Below are positions 1-9,426 of a DNA stretch of 64,000 bases, piece by piece. The stretch covers positions 62,001-126,000 of the forward strand of contig NZ_JACJPF010000046.1 of NCBI RefSeq assembly GCF_014695915.1, given 5' to 3'. The position numbers were made by a program, and so were the translations under genes. The first letter of the stretch is position 1, and every line of letters begins with the position of its first letter. Below the pieces are notes generated by a model. The model had not been told where the DNA came from. It searched no databases and worked only from the letters and a program-made list of their open reading frames with translations. This DNA is from Trichocoleus sp. FACHB-40. Its GTDB lineage: Bacteria > Cyanobacteriota > Cyanobacteriia > Cyanobacteriales > FACHB-T130.

Positions 1-1
1 G

Positions 2-3000
2 CCTAACGCCAATGCCCAGACTGTTGCAGGTGCCTTACCAAATCCAGGAACTGGCTTGTTACCGGGCAATGCAGCTTCTGCGGGTTTACAGGCAAGAATA
101 AATCATCAAGCAAATTTGAAGTTTCCGAACGGACGCTTTGTTAATGAGCCGCTGCGAAATGCTCTGATTCGGAAAGGCAAAGGTGAGACCCTAACGCTTT
201 CAGAGCAATCTGCTATCGACTCTACCGTTTGCGCTTTGCAAATTTTGAGCGGTACTATAAATCCCAACCCTGCTCTCATTCCTCACGGTGCAATCAAAGA
301 AGTGGCTTTTCTGGATGCCCGACAAATTAAGGCAGTAGAAACCGATAATCCAGTCACTACAGCACTAGAAACATTTACAAATGATGGCAATGCACAACTA
401 ACTGGGAACTACAACATCTTGCCGCCACCGCCTGGTAGCCCTACGGCTACTACTGCTACAGCCCTTAGCGTTGAGCAGCGTCAGCCCCTGGAAGTTCGCG
501 CCACTGTACTAGATATCAATAGACTCCGTACAAAAACAATAACTGGGGCCAATGTACTGGCAACACCAGAGTACCTGCTGCCAAACAGCGGCATAATTTA
601 CGCTTCTCGCGATGATGCGCTGCTGGATTTAAGCAACAAAGACCCGCGTTACCTTGGCAAAGACGATATTGAAAGTCGCAAGCAGCTGAGTGCCAATGAC
701 TTCCAGTTAGACCCCACTCGCCGTCCCAACGGCATTGTGTTGACTAACGGTAGCGCACTCTGGCGGGATCAAAACTTTAGGGAGGCAGAGAAAGGTTTAA
801 TCTTAGCCACAGATTTACCTACATACATCTGGGGAGAATTCAATAAGCACAGTAATGAAGAGTTTGGCACCCTATTAACTCCGAATTGGAATAACTTCTA
901 CGCCAGAAGCAACATTAATGATAACTTTGCTTGTCGCCCCCAAGATCCCAGACTGCCTAAATGCACAACTGGCGACTACTGGCGACCGGCAACGATTTTG
1001 GCAGACTCCATAACACTGCTTTCTAAGAGTGATAATGATCTCAACCCTATTAATGACAATCCAGCTTTAGGCTTCCGGTTTGGATACCGAAATGAGGGAG
1101 ACTACAACCTGAATAATAACCAGGGAGATAGAGACTCACTCAAGAAACGTCTGAAGAACGGTTTCTGGGATAACAACTTTGTCACTAACGGTCTTAGCAG
1201 CGGTAGCCTACCTGTAACTGTAAATGGATCTACATTCACAGATGCTTCGTACTCTGGTAACAACGCGACTGCCCCCAACAGTTCTTACTTCAACAATTTC
1301 GTTACACCTGTACAGCGACGGGTAAACGGAGCACCTGAGTATGTGATGGAAATCTGCCGGAAACTGCCAGTTTCCGAATGTACGGCAGATGACTGGGTGG
1401 TAGGTTTTGATGTCAATGGCGATCGCGACTTTTATCAAGATACTGTTGCGCCGCCTGGAGTCATAACATCTGCCGAATATGACCCTGCTGGTTTTGATGT
1501 TAACGGCGACGGCTTAACAGATTCTCAAGACAGAGAAATAGACATCAAGGCAAGTCAGCTGGGTAAAGCTTTTGCTGTTGCAGGAAAAGCGTCTGCATTA
1601 CCTTGGACTACTCCCTTTCAAACCCCAGGAGGTGGTAATCGGAATGTGGTAGACCGTCTGGGAGCAGGGACTACTGCTAGAACCTCGGAAATCAAGCCTC
1701 CAACCTTGGCAATTCAACAACTAATTCCAGTAGACCAAGGCTATGCTCGTCGGGTTGCTTTTGCCAGAAATCAATTAGGCGAACTGGTATTTACAGAAAT
1801 TGGTGCTAATACAGCTGCAAAACCATTGGGAGTTGGCTGTCCTGTTGATCCCACTGGCAATGCCCCTGAAAATAATGGCTGTCAGTATGGAGGTAATGCA
1901 CCAGGAACGAATATCGGGTTACCAGCTAATAATGGAAATGGACTCTGGTTTAGAACAACCAACAATGTAGCTGGCAACCCAGGCACACCTACGGATATAA
2001 CATACGTAAATGCCAGACCGCTCTACTACGAAACAGACCCGACAAAGTACGTAGAAGAGCTAGTTTTGCCCAATACTCCTGATATAGCAGGACGAAGCCT
2101 AAATGCTGTTGCTCCTACTATAGGCGCTTCAGACTACGCAGTGTGCACCAATGGTGCTGGTGGTGGGAGGACTTCAAGGAAATACTCAATTAACCTTGCT
2201 GCTGCCATAACTCCTGGCGCCTGTCCAGCTAATGCTGAAATTGAAGCTTTTAGAGCCGCCCTTACAGCTTTGACTCCTGACTGGATAGCTAATGGCACAG
2301 GTACCACCAATAATCCCGACACTTGGAACGGCCAGAAAGACCTAATTCTAAATTCCAACGATCCTGTCTATAACGATAAGGGAGATGGAATTTTTGTATA
2401 CGAGCTGCCTGTTACTACCGCTACTATATCTCGAATTGGCTCCCCTGTACCTCCAGCAACTCCTCTAACGATTACTCTCAAAGGCACCCCAGATTCTATA
2501 TTTGTCCTCAAAACTCCACTGAACAGGCGTATGGATCTTGGTCTAAATGGTGGAAAAAGGATAGAACTTAAACTTGAGGGAGTTGATGCTAACAAAGTTT
2601 TCTGGGTTTCCAATCGGGGCATCAGATTCAATGCTGTTAGTGGTTCACACCGCCTAGCAGGTAACTTCCTGGGAAGCAATGCGGCAGGCGCTGCTAATGC
2701 TCTGTTCATAAGCAATCCTACTCAAATCCTTGGCGGTCGCTTCCTGGGATTCTCTGGAAGTAACCTCCCAGCTGCTTTAGGAGCGGGAAATCTCAAGATG
2801 ACTGCGATGACTTCCCAAGAGCAGCCATTGTTGGTGCCAGTATTGCAGGTTCAGTACACAGATAGCACTCCTAGTGCTACTTTGAATAACCCAGGTACGC
2901 GGGTTGGGGAAACCCGGTGGATGATGAAAGCTAATCCTACAACCTTCAATTTAGTAGCTGCTACGGGCGATACGCCGACGCGAGTCAATCCTGCAACCGG

Positions 3001-3529
3001 ATTAGCTGAAATCAATGGTGGTCTGCATAACTTTGTGCGCTTCTTGGAAAACTGGACAGATAATAGCGGTACTGCGGACATTGCCGCCAGAATTAGCGGA
3101 TCGTTTATTCAGCTAAAGCGCAGTAACTTTGCGACGGCTCCCTTCGATACTGTTGCTTCGGATGCTGTTGGTGGGATTTTTGGATATCGGCAGGCTTATG
3201 CCACGGACAACCTTTCCGTTACCCCAGGAAGTAATTGGGGTAAACTGCCTTACTATAAGCCACCCTTACGGCAATGGGGTTTTGATGTAGGGTTGCTCTC
3301 GCAGTTACCTGACTTGTTCGCTCAAAGATTTACACTGCCAGAAACCAGCTCTCCCGATGAGTTCTTCAGACAGGTTGGTCGGGATGACCCTTGGGTGAAA
3401 GCCTTGCTGTGCGGTGCTGTTGGTGCACAAAATGGCAACACATACACCTACAACAGGTTTGCTGCTAACGACGGTAGTGACACTAACAAACCGGATGCGT
3501 CTTGTCGGAATTTGGGCGACTACCAGTAA
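2..3529 (+). CDS. hpsA: HpsA-like hormogonium polysaccharide protein (5' end outside window)
   Basis: The reading frame is open from the first bases, so the N-terminus lies upstream of the window; the TTG at 56 is only an internal codon. HpsA proteins are very large cyanobacterial surface proteins linked to hormogonium polysaccharide secretion and gliding. The assignment rests on the C-terminal segment (near 3250-3420: a PPLRQWGFDVGLLSQ stretch, then a DEFFRQVGRDDPWVKALLC stretch), which I recognise from this family, and on the four pseudopilin genes that follow. The visible 1,150 or so residues are rich in Asn, Thr, Gly and Pro, as expected of an exported beta-rich protein. Two DVNGD loops at 1409 and 1496 resemble dockerin/EF-hand calcium sites. 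Cysteines occur in scattered pairs. It probably heads an operon with hpsB 45 bp downstream. Confidence 0.85.
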   Translation, partial: PNANAQTVAGALPNPGTGLLPGNAASAGLQARINHQANLKFPNGRFVNEPLRNALIRKGKGETLTLSEQSAIDSTVCALQILSGTINPNPALIPHGAIKEVAFLDARQIKAVETDNPVTTALETFTNDGNAQLTGNYNILPPPPGSPTATTATALSVEQRQPLEVRATVLDINRLRTKTITGANVLATPEYLLPNSGIIYASRDDALLDLSNKDPRYLGKDDIESRKQLSANDFQLDPTRRPNGIVLTNGSALWRDQNFREAEKGLILATDLPTYIWGEFNKHSNEEFGTLLTPNWNNFYARSNINDNFACRPQDPRLPKCTTGDYWRPATILADSITLLSKSDNDLNPINDNPALGFRFGYRNEGDYNLNNNQGDRDSLKKRLKNGFWDNNFVTNGLSSGSLPVTVNGSTFTDASYSGNNATAPNSSYFNNFVTPVQRRVNGAPEYVMEICRKLPVSECTADDWVVGFDVNGDRDFYQDTVAPPGVITSAEYDPAGFDVNGDGLTDSQDREIDIKASQLGKAFAVAGKASALPWTTPFQTPGGGNRNVVDRLGAGTTARTSEIKPPTLAIQQLIPVDQGYARRVAFARNQLGELVFTEIGANTAAKPLGVGCPVDPTGNAPENNGCQYGGNAPGTNIGLPANNGNGLWFRTTNNVAGNPGTPTDITYVNARPLYYETDPTKYVEELVLPNTPDIAGRSLNAVAPTIGASDYAVCTNGAGGGRTSRKYSINLAAAITPGACPANAEIEAFRAALTALTPDWIANGTGTTNNPDTWNGQKDLILNSNDPVYNDKGDGIFVYELPVTTATISRIGSPVPPATPLTITLKGTPDSIFVLKTPLNRRMDLGLNGGKRIELKLEGVDANKVFWVSNRGIRFNAVSGSHRLAGNFLGSNAAGAANALFISNPTQILGGRFLGFSGSNLPAALGAGNLKMTAMTSQEQPLLVPVLQVQYTDSTPSATLNNPGTRVGETRWMMKANPTTFNLVAATGDTPTRVNPATGLAEINGGLHNFVRFLENWTDNSGTADIAARISGSFIQLKRSNFATAPFDTVASDAVGGIFGYRQAYATDNLSVTPGSNWGKLPYYKPPLRQWGFDVGLLSQLPDLFAQRFTLPETSSPDEFFRQVGRDDPWVKALLCGAVGAQNGNTYTYNRFAANDGSDTNKPDASCRNLGDYQ

Positions 3530-3574
3530 AGACTAAAAAGGTTCAATCTCAAAACTAGTGACTGCCGATTAACT

Positions 3575-4399
3575 ATGATTACACCCAAAAAACAGCAACA
3601 TCTATCTAGTCACTCAGGTGTCAGCAGTGTTGGGTTAACCTCTCCCCAACCCCTCTCCTACAAGGAGAGGGGCTTGAGTTCCCTTCCTACTAAGGAAAGG
3701 GCTAGGGGGTTAGGTCTGCGCACTCTGAACAGTAGCGAGTCAGGTTTCACCCTTATTGAGTCTTTGCTGGCGATTATTGTAGTAGCGATTTTGCTGAGTG
3801 CGATCGCCCCCGTGATTGTCCTCTCGACAGCTACGCGAGTCCAGGCAAGGCGGGTGGAACTGGGAAGCCAAGCTGCTAGAACCTACATTGATGGTATTCG
3901 TTCTGGAAGAATTACGCCTCCTCTTGCCACCGTTGCAACTACTAAAAACCCAACTAAAGCCCAAGTAACCGACGATCTCGCTAAATTTTCTGCTGTTAAA
4001 GGCCCCAACAGTTCAGGCTCTTTGAGCATCCCAAATGCTCAATATAAAGATGGTTTGTACTGCATTGATGGCGATGGGGATGGTTCCTGTCTACATACCA
4101 GCCTCGTAGATATGGTCGTTCAGCCAATTGTGGGCGGTACTGTTGGCGTTGCACCAATTACAACAACTACAGGAGGAACAGAAGGATACCCTCTGCTAGT
4201 GCGGGTTTACAGGGCAGATGCTTTTAGCGATACTACAGCTCTGAAACCACAGACCGATGCGGATAAGGGAACTAAGCAAGCGACTTTTACTGAAGGATTG
4301 GGCGCTCGCAAATTGCCAGTAGTAGCAGTAACTACTGCAATAGCCTCAACTCAAACCAGCTTCACTCAATTATGCAATCGCCTAGGCTGTACTCCATAA
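3575..4399 (+). CDS. hpsB: Pseudopilin HpsB with a repeat-expanded leader
   Basis: This is a type IV/II prepilin-like protein of 274 residues. The class III signal SGFTLIES sits at residues 56-63: cleavage would follow Gly57, Phe58 becomes +1 and Glu62 is the +5 glutamate, followed by a hydrophobic helix to about residue 80. The protein would be processed by the prepilin peptidase and assembled into an inner-membrane pseudopilus. Its place after hpsA and before hpsC supports HpsB. The 57-residue leader is much longer than usual because residues 21-47 are encoded by a dispersed palindromic repeat (about 3637-3715). The start is uncertain: no clear ribosome site precedes ATG 3575, and later TTG codons are possible. 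Confidence 0.8.
   Translation: MITPKKQQHLSSHSGVSSVGLTSPQPLSYKERGLSSLPTKERARGLGLRTLNSSESGFTLIESLLAIIVVAILLSAIAPVIVLSTATRVQARRVELGSQAARTYIDGIRSGRITPPLATVATTKNPTKAQVTDDLAKFSAVKGPNSSGSLSIPNAQYKDGLYCIDGDGDGSCLHTSLVDMVVQPIVGGTVGVAPITTTTGGTEGYPLLVRVYRADAFSDTTALKPQTDADKGTKQATFTEGLGARKLPVVAVTTAIASTQTSFTQLCNRLGCTP
3637..3715. repeat. Dispersed palindromic repeat inside the hpsB leader
   Basis: Two back-to-back hairpins are visible. The first has a 9-bp stem at 3650-3658/3664-3672 (CCCCTCTCC with GGAGAGGGG); the second is near 3681-3702 (CCCTTCC with GGAAAGGG). Translated in the hpsB frame it yields a LTSPQPLSYKERG-type peptide, which I recognise as a repeat signature that turns up in many cyanobacterial ORF ends. 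It reads through without a stop. Confidence 0.75.
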
Positions 4400-4431
4400 T
4401 TTTTGATAGGTCAATTAACGCAGGAAAGGGT

Positions 4432-5358
4432 ATGAAAAGCATAGTGAAATGGCTTCTGGCTGTTCAGATGAGACAATCGCATCTGAGCAGGAAAATAAGC
4501 GGCTTTACTTTAATTGAAGTGCTGGTCGCCATGATCATCGCTGCACTGGTTCTTACACCTCTGCTGGGGTTTATGGTCAATATTCTCGATACAGACCGCA
4601 AGGAACAAGCCAAAGCTAGTACAGAGCAAGAAATTCAAGCCGCCCTTGACTTCATTGCTCAAGACATGGAACAGGCATTTTATGTCTACGAGCCTGGCGC
4701 ATTGACTAAAAGCACAAGTACAACAGATGCGGCTGCGTCTGGGATTGCAAATCAAATACCTGGACCAGGACTTACCTTCGCTGGCTGTGCCGACGGTGGG
4801 GCAAACATTTGTAAACCAATTGTTGTGTTTTGGAAGCGTGACTATAGAAAAGAAGCAGTGAAAGTTCTTGGAAACACCAAACAAGATGATACTTTTGTCT
4901 ATTCGTTGGTTGGCTATTATCTAATAAAAGGTAATGATTCCAACAACACCTGGTCTAAAGCTGCTCGTATTGCTAGATTTCAAATTCGAGATGGTGTCCC
5001 AGATACTAGCACTGCTAACGCAAACGATTATGCGCCAAACGAAAGTCCTAGCGCAGGATTTAAGCCTTTTGACCGTAAGAAATCTTTCACCCAGTGGGAG
5101 AAAAGCGGCGACCCCTATAATGTCCAAATGCAGGTATTAGTTGATTATATTGACGCAGATCCAACGAAAGGATTCACGCTTAACAAACCCGCTGTAGATA
5201 ATCCTAATACCCCAGAAAAAGAAAACGCGATCGCAGAGATTATTATAAGAGGAAATGCTCGCGAACGGATTAATTTGGGGGGAACGTGTGCTGCTCAAGA
5301 TACATATTGTCCGTATGCAAGGGTACAAATTAAAGAACGTGCTGTGCTGGGCGAATAA
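4432..5358 (+). CDS. hpsC: Pseudopilin HpsC
   Basis: This is a prepilin-like protein of about 308 residues. The frame is open from an ATG at 4372, but the ATG at 4432 is preferred: it follows an AGGAAAGGG ribosome site and does not overlap hpsB. From that start the prepilin signal SGFTLIEV places the cleaved Gly at residue 24 and the +5 Glu at residue 29, with a hydrophobic helix to about residue 50. The large polar C-terminal domain is like the GspJ/PilW class of minor pseudopilins. It lies 32 bp after hpsB and 50 bp before the next pseudopilin, consistent with one operon and a shared pseudopilus. Confidence 0.82.
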   Translation: MKSIVKWLLAVQMRQSHLSRKISGFTLIEVLVAMIIAALVLTPLLGFMVNILDTDRKEQAKASTEQEIQAALDFIAQDMEQAFYVYEPGALTKSTSTTDAAASGIANQIPGPGLTFAGCADGGANICKPIVVFWKRDYRKEAVKVLGNTKQDDTFVYSLVGYYLIKGNDSNNTWSKAARIARFQIRDGVPDTSTANANDYAPNESPSAGFKPFDRKKSFTQWEKSGDPYNVQMQVLVDYIDADPTKGFTLNKPAVDNPNTPEKENAIAEIIIRGNARERINLGGTCAAQDTYCPYARVQIKERAVLGE

Positions 5359-5408
5359 TAGAAATTGTAAATTTTGCTTATAGTATCTCCAGCAAATAGG
5401 AGGAATTA

Positions 5409-6080
5409 ATGAGAAACCCAGCTTTATTAAAGATTATGCAGCAATTTATATTAGACAAATCAGCTGCGAAACTTGAAAAACTTCCCTCAAAGCGATCAGC
5501 ATCGAAATCTAACTCTGGATTCACGATGATCGAGTTGCTGGTAGTAATTATAATAATCGGAGTATTAAGCGCGATCGCGGCCCCTGGCTGGCTTGGCTTT
5601 CTAAATCGGCAACGAGTGAATGCAGTTAACGATGCCGCCTTAAATGCCCTTCGAGAAGCCCAGCGAGAGGCTAAAAGAACAAAGCGCGATTATAGTGTTA
5701 GTTTTAAAACAGAAGCTCAAGTTCCACAAGTGGTTGTTCATGGTGCTGATGTTGCCGCCGCTAGTATTCCCGCCAATGAGTGGAAGAAGTTAGGAGAAAA
5801 TCAAGATATCAAACCAGGGCAAATTTTACTTTACACCAACATCACTACTCCTAACAAAGCTCCCGTTGGTGGTGTCATCAGCTATGCTCCAACAACTGCG
5901 AAAACAATTACTTTTAATTATCAGGGTACTTTACCACAGGATGCCAGCACAGGTTTAACTGTCGCCGTCGCTACAGCCAATAGTAGTTATACAGCGCCTA
6001 CAGGACCCAAGCGGTGTGTTAAGGTGACAACTTTATTGGGGGCAATTCAAGCCGAAAAAGATGATAAATGCCCTGGTTAA
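5409..6080 (+). CDS. GspH/FimT-like pseudopilin of the hps cluster
   Basis: This 223-residue protein carries a prepilin signal, SGFTMIELL, at residues 36-44: Gly37 is the cleavage residue and Glu42 is +5, followed by a hydrophobic helix ending in AIAAPGWL. That and the short helix FLNRQRVNAVNDAALNALREAQREAKR are the usual GspH/FimT layout. A strong AGGAGG site at 5399-5404 fixes ATG 5409. It may correspond to HpsD of the Nostoc cluster, but the name is not certain. The C-terminus (KRCVKVTTLLGAIQAEKDDKC) matches the end of the pseudopilin at 6530, so the two are paralogues. Confidence 0.8.
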   Translation: MRNPALLKIMQQFILDKSAAKLEKLPSKRSASKSNSGFTMIELLVVIIIIGVLSAIAAPGWLGFLNRQRVNAVNDAALNALREAQREAKRTKRDYSVSFKTEAQVPQVVVHGADVAAASIPANEWKKLGENQDIKPGQILLYTNITTPNKAPVGGVISYAPTTAKTITFNYQGTLPQDASTGLTVAVATANSSYTAPTGPKRCVKVTTLLGAIQAEKDDKCPG

Positions 6081-6104
6081 TGGCTGGAAACATAGCTGAT
6101 TAAA

Positions 6105-6186
6105 CATCAGCGAAAATACGGAATACAAAAGATGCACCCAAAGAGGAAACTTGAAAATTTGGATGCGTCTTTTAAGTCTCTAGCTA
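6105..6186. repeat. First copy of a duplicated 5' flank with hairpin
   Basis: This flank is nearly identical to the flank at 6449-6529 (about seven differences by eye across some 90 bases, including the first codons). It contains an imperfect hairpin, GATGCACCC with GGATGCGTC, followed by TTTT. It marks an ancient tandem duplication of a pseudopilin gene with its upstream region, and the hairpin may also terminate the upstream pseudopilin transcript. Confidence 0.75.
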
Positions 6187-6309
6187 ATGCGTAAGAAGCT
6201 GTTAAATAGCTCCAGCGATAGATTTACGCTGATAGAGAATTTAGTAACAATTTTGATTATCAGGATATTGAGCGCGATCGCAACTGGGAAAGATACTGAC
6301 TACAACTAA
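6187..6309 (+). pseudogene. Truncated pseudopilin fragment (first decayed copy)
   Basis: The frame from ATG 6187 gives a 40-residue peptide that closely follows the first 33 residues of the pseudopilin at 6530, then ends at TAA 6307-6309 after an unrelated tail. The signal reads SSDRFTLIEN, so the essential Gly at -1 is replaced by Arg and the prepilin peptidase should not cut it. The hydrophobic helix also contains an Arg. It is the 5' stub of a duplicated pseudopilin gene. Confidence 0.75.
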
Positions 6310-6441
6310 TAGTCAATAGAAGCTGTTAAATAGCTCCAGCGATAGATTTACGCTGATAGAGAATTTAGTAACAATTTTGATTATCAGGATATTGAGCGCG
6401 ATCGCAACTGGGAAAGATACTGACTACAACTAATAGTCAAT
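6194..6441 (+). repeat. Exact tandem duplication, 2 x 124 bp
   Basis: Bases 6194-6317 and 6318-6441 are identical as read. The unit covers most of the decayed pseudopilin start, including its HIP1 site. The second copy has no start codon because a TAG lies directly upstream in frame. Perfect identity indicates a recent event. Confidence 0.9.
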
Positions 6442-6472
6442 TGCAAAAATCAGCGAAGATACGGAATACAAA

Positions 6473-6516
6473 AGACGCACCCAGAGAGGAAACTTGAAAA
6501 GTTGGGTGCGTCTTTT
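6473..6516 (+). terminator. Hairpin with T-run ahead of the last pseudopilin
   Basis: GACGCACCC pairs perfectly with GGGTGCGTC across a loop of about 20 nt and is followed by TTTT, 14 bases before ATG 6530. It has the shape of a Rho-independent terminator placed in the leader of the next gene, so it may either end the upstream transcript or limit read-through into that gene. Confidence 0.6.
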
Positions 6517-6529
6517 AAGTCTCTAGCTA

Positions 6530-7087
6530 ATGCGTAAAAAGTTATCTAATTGCTCCAGCAGTGGGTTCACGCTGATAGAGAGTTTAGTAGTAATTTTGAT
6601 GATAGCAATATTAAGCGCGATCGCAGCCCCCAGCTGGCTAGAATTTCTCAATACCCAACGACTGAGAGCAGCTGAAGATAAAGTTTACTGGGCGATACGG
6701 GAAGCCCAGAGTAACGCCAAGCGAGACAAAATTACCTGGCAAGCCAGCTTTTTTCAAGACCAAAACGGATTAGTTCAGTGGGCTGTACATCCCGCTAGCG
6801 CTATGCCAAACCCTGGACAGTGGCAGACCTTAGATTCAAATATTAAGATAGACGATGCCAATACTACTTTAAGTGCGCGATCGCAACCACCATCAATAAA
6901 TAGTCCGCGTCGAGTCCAGTTTGATTATAAAGGCGCTGTGGTTCTTAATCCGAATCCAAGGGAAAGATTATACCTGGCACGACTAACGCTTAACAGTAAC
7001 AATGGTGGTCAAACTAAACGGTGCATATTTATTTCCACCATTTTAGGAATGCTGCGAAAAGCTCAAAATAAAGATTGCAAATTGTAA
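6530..7087 (+). CDS. GspH/FimT-like pseudopilin, intact paralogue
   Basis: This 185-residue prepilin-like protein has a short leader: SGFTLIES with Gly12 at the cleavage position and Glu17 at +5, a hydrophobic helix to about residue 36, then a FLNTQRLRAAEDKVYWAIRE helix like that of the pseudopilin at 5409. It ends in KRCIFISTILGMLRKAQNKDC, matching the cysteine-bearing tail of that paralogue, which suggests a conserved disulphide. It is the functional survivor of a local duplication whose other copy is decayed at 6187-6309. No good ribosome site is visible, so expression may be weak. A hairpin follows it. Confidence 0.8.
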   Translation: MRKKLSNCSSSGFTLIESLVVILMIAILSAIAAPSWLEFLNTQRLRAAEDKVYWAIREAQSNAKRDKITWQASFFQDQNGLVQWAVHPASAMPNPGQWQTLDSNIKIDDANTTLSARSQPPSINSPRRVQFDYKGAVVLNPNPRERLYLARLTLNSNNGGQTKRCIFISTILGMLRKAQNKDCKL

Positions 7088-7098
7088 GATTTATATTC

Positions 7099-7129
7099 TT
7101 GTAGGGCGGGCATCTTACCTGCCCTACAA
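7099..7129. terminator. Bidirectional hairpin between pseudopilin and glgB
   Basis: TTGTAGGGC pairs with GCCCTACAA across a 13-base loop in the 50-bp gap between convergent genes. A-rich and T-rich flanks suit termination on both strands. Confidence 0.6.
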
Positions 7130-7137
7130 AATAATCC

Positions 7138-9426
7138 TTAAGACATTGCCCCTGCCGTCTTCTGCGGGTCGAGCTTCAAAATCAGCACCCCCAGAGGCGG
7201 TAAACACAAGTCTAGGGAATAGGGACGATTGTGGAACGACCATTCATCAGTCCACTTACCGCCCAAATTCCCCATATTACTGCCGCCATACTCGCGGGCA
7301 TCGCTGTTAAATAGTTCCGTATAGAATCCAGGTACAGGAACACCTACGCGGTAGTGACTGTGCGGCTGAGGCGTGAAATTGCAGACCGTGACCACAAACT
7401 CCTCAGAGTCCTTAGCGCGACGGATAAACGCAACCACACTGTGGCGATTATCAGTGCAATCAATCCACTCAAAACCTTCCTGAGCGAAATCTTGAGTATA
7501 AAGTGACGGTTCAGTGCGATACACCTGGTTGAGTTCGCTCATAAACCGCTTTAGTTTTTGGTGCGGCTCATATTGCAACAAATGCCACTCTAAGTCACCC
7601 CAAACATTCCACTCACTCCACTGCCCAAACTCCATACTCATAAACAGAGTTTTCTTGCCTGGGTGAGCAAACATAAAGGCGAACAGGCAGCGCACATTAG
7701 CGCACTTCTGCCACTCATCACCAGGCATCTTGCCGATTATATTACTCTTGCCGTGGACTATCTCATCGTGAGACAGCGCCAGCATGAAGTTCTCGCTGTG
7801 GTTGTACCACATACTGAAAGTGATATTGTTTTGGTGGAATTGGCGGAACCACGGGTCCATATGGAAATAGTCCAACATATCGTGCATCCAGCCCATATTC
7901 CACTTCAAATTAAAACCTAGCCCCCCCATATAAGTAGGCCAAGACACCATAGGCCAAGAGGTAGATTCTTCCGCAATCGAGAGGATACCAGGAAAGTAGC
8001 TAAAAATCGTGTGATTCGTCTGGCGCAGGAAATCAGCTGCCTCAATATTTTCTCGCCCGCCGTACTGGTTAGTCAGCCATTCCCCCTCTTCACGGCAATA
8101 GTCTAAATAAAGCATCGATGCTACAGCATCCACGCGAATTCCGTCAATGTGGTACTTGTCAAACCAGAACAGGGCATTGGCAACCAAGAAGTTACGCACT
8201 TCATGGCGATTGTAGTTAAATACCAAAGTACCCCATTCTTTGTGTTCGCCCTTGCGGGGGTCTGCGTGTTCGTAGAGGTGAGTACCATCGAAGAATGCGA
8301 GACCGTGACCATCTTTGGGGAAGTGACCGGGAACCCAGTCTACAATTACCCCTATCCCGTTTTGGTGGCACTGGTCAACGAAATACATGAAGTCTTGGGC
8401 TGTGCCATAGCGGGAGGTGGGGGCATAGTATCCTGTTACCTGGTAGCCCCAGGAGCCATCATAAGGATGCTCTGCTACTGGTAACAATTCAATGTGAGTG
8501 AATCCCAGCTCTTTGACGTAGGGAATCAGTCGTTCTGCCAGTTCTCGGTAGGTGAGGAACCGCGCCCCTGGTTTATACTCAGAGACGACTACAACATCCT
8601 CAGTTTTGCCATTTGGCAACCGGGCAGGTTCAGCTGAGGAAGCGTGCAGCCATGATCCTAGATGAACTTCATACACGGAGATGGGATGAGTCAGCGGCTC
8701 GGTGTGGCGGCGCTTCTCCATCCAGTCTTCGTCCTTCCATTGGTAAGAATCTAGATCAGTGACGATAGATGCGGTTTTAGGTCGGACTTCCTGTTGAAAC
8801 CCGTAGGGATCAGATTTCTCGTAAATGTGACCATCAATGTTTTTGATTTCATATTTGTAGTGTTCCCCGACAGCCAAACCAGGGATAAATAGTTCCCAGA
8901 TGCCAGTGGAACCTTTACCCATTTGATGCTGGCGACCATCCCAAAGGTTAAAATCTCCCAAAACTGAGACGTTGCGGGCATTTGGGGCCCAGACAGCAAA
9001 GTAAACTCCTTTTACGCCGTCGATTTCTGTCGCATGAGCGCCCAGTTTCTCGTAGATGCGGTGATGGTTTCCTTCGCCAAACAGATGCAGGTCAAAGTCT
9101 GTGAGGCGGGGAGAACGGAAGGCGTAGGGGTCATAGATAACGCGCTCGTGTTCTCCTTCTTGAATTCGTAGCTGATAGTTTGCTAGTTCTGGGGTTTCAA
9201 TGGTGCATTCAAAAAAATGGGGATGATGCACTGATTGCATGGGGTATTCAGTCCGTTCTTCTGGGCGAACTACCCAGGCAGCGATCGCATTGGGTAGGTA
9301 GGCTCGAACTGCCCAGACGGTTTTGCCATTTTGCGTGCTGGGGTGGGCACCCAGGATTTCAAATGGGTCTTGATGTTGATTCCAAACAATCCGCTCTATC
9401 TGTTCGGGGGCAATGGTCATGGACAT
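7138..9426 (-). CDS. glgB: 1,4-alpha-glucan (glycogen) branching enzyme
   Basis: GlgB cuts alpha-1,4 chains and re-attaches them as alpha-1,6 branches during glycogen synthesis in the cytoplasm. The 762-residue length is normal for the cyanobacterial enzyme. An N-terminal CBM48-like region (about 20-230) precedes the GH13 barrel. Visible catalytic features are RVDAV with the nucleophile Asp433, IAEES with the acid/base Glu486, and LSHDE with the third carboxylate at Asp554. A beta-sandwich C-domain ends the protein. The start could be ATG 9426 or the second Met two codons on. It stands alone on the minus strand, converging with the pseudopilin genes. Confidence 0.96.
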   Translation of the reverse strand: MSMTIAPEQIERIVWNQHQDPFEILGAHPSTQNGKTVWAVRAYLPNAIAAWVVRPEERTEYPMQSVHHPHFFECTIETPELANYQLRIQEGEHERVIYDPYAFRSPRLTDFDLHLFGEGNHHRIYEKLGAHATEIDGVKGVYFAVWAPNARNVSVLGDFNLWDGRQHQMGKGSTGIWELFIPGLAVGEHYKYEIKNIDGHIYEKSDPYGFQQEVRPKTASIVTDLDSYQWKDEDWMEKRRHTEPLTHPISVYEVHLGSWLHASSAEPARLPNGKTEDVVVVSEYKPGARFLTYRELAERLIPYVKELGFTHIELLPVAEHPYDGSWGYQVTGYYAPTSRYGTAQDFMYFVDQCHQNGIGVIVDWVPGHFPKDGHGLAFFDGTHLYEHADPRKGEHKEWGTLVFNYNRHEVRNFLVANALFWFDKYHIDGIRVDAVASMLYLDYCREEGEWLTNQYGGRENIEAADFLRQTNHTIFSYFPGILSIAEESTSWPMVSWPTYMGGLGFNLKWNMGWMHDMLDYFHMDPWFRQFHQNNITFSMWYNHSENFMLALSHDEIVHGKSNIIGKMPGDEWQKCANVRCLFAFMFAHPGKKTLFMSMEFGQWSEWNVWGDLEWHLLQYEPHQKLKRFMSELNQVYRTEPSLYTQDFAQEGFEWIDCTDNRHSVVAFIRRAKDSEEFVVTVCNFTPQPHSHYRVGVPVPGFYTELFNSDAREYGGSNMGNLGGKWTDEWSFHNRPYSLDLCLPPLGVLILKLDPQKTAGAMS

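Noticed and set aside
2368-2715. 115-codon minus-strand ORF
   Set aside because: It is an antisense shadow of hpsA with Arg/Leu/Pro-rich translation and no motif.
8149-8484. 111-codon plus-strand ORF
   Set aside because: It is an antisense shadow of the catalytic domain of glgB, composed of low-information hydrophobic stretches.
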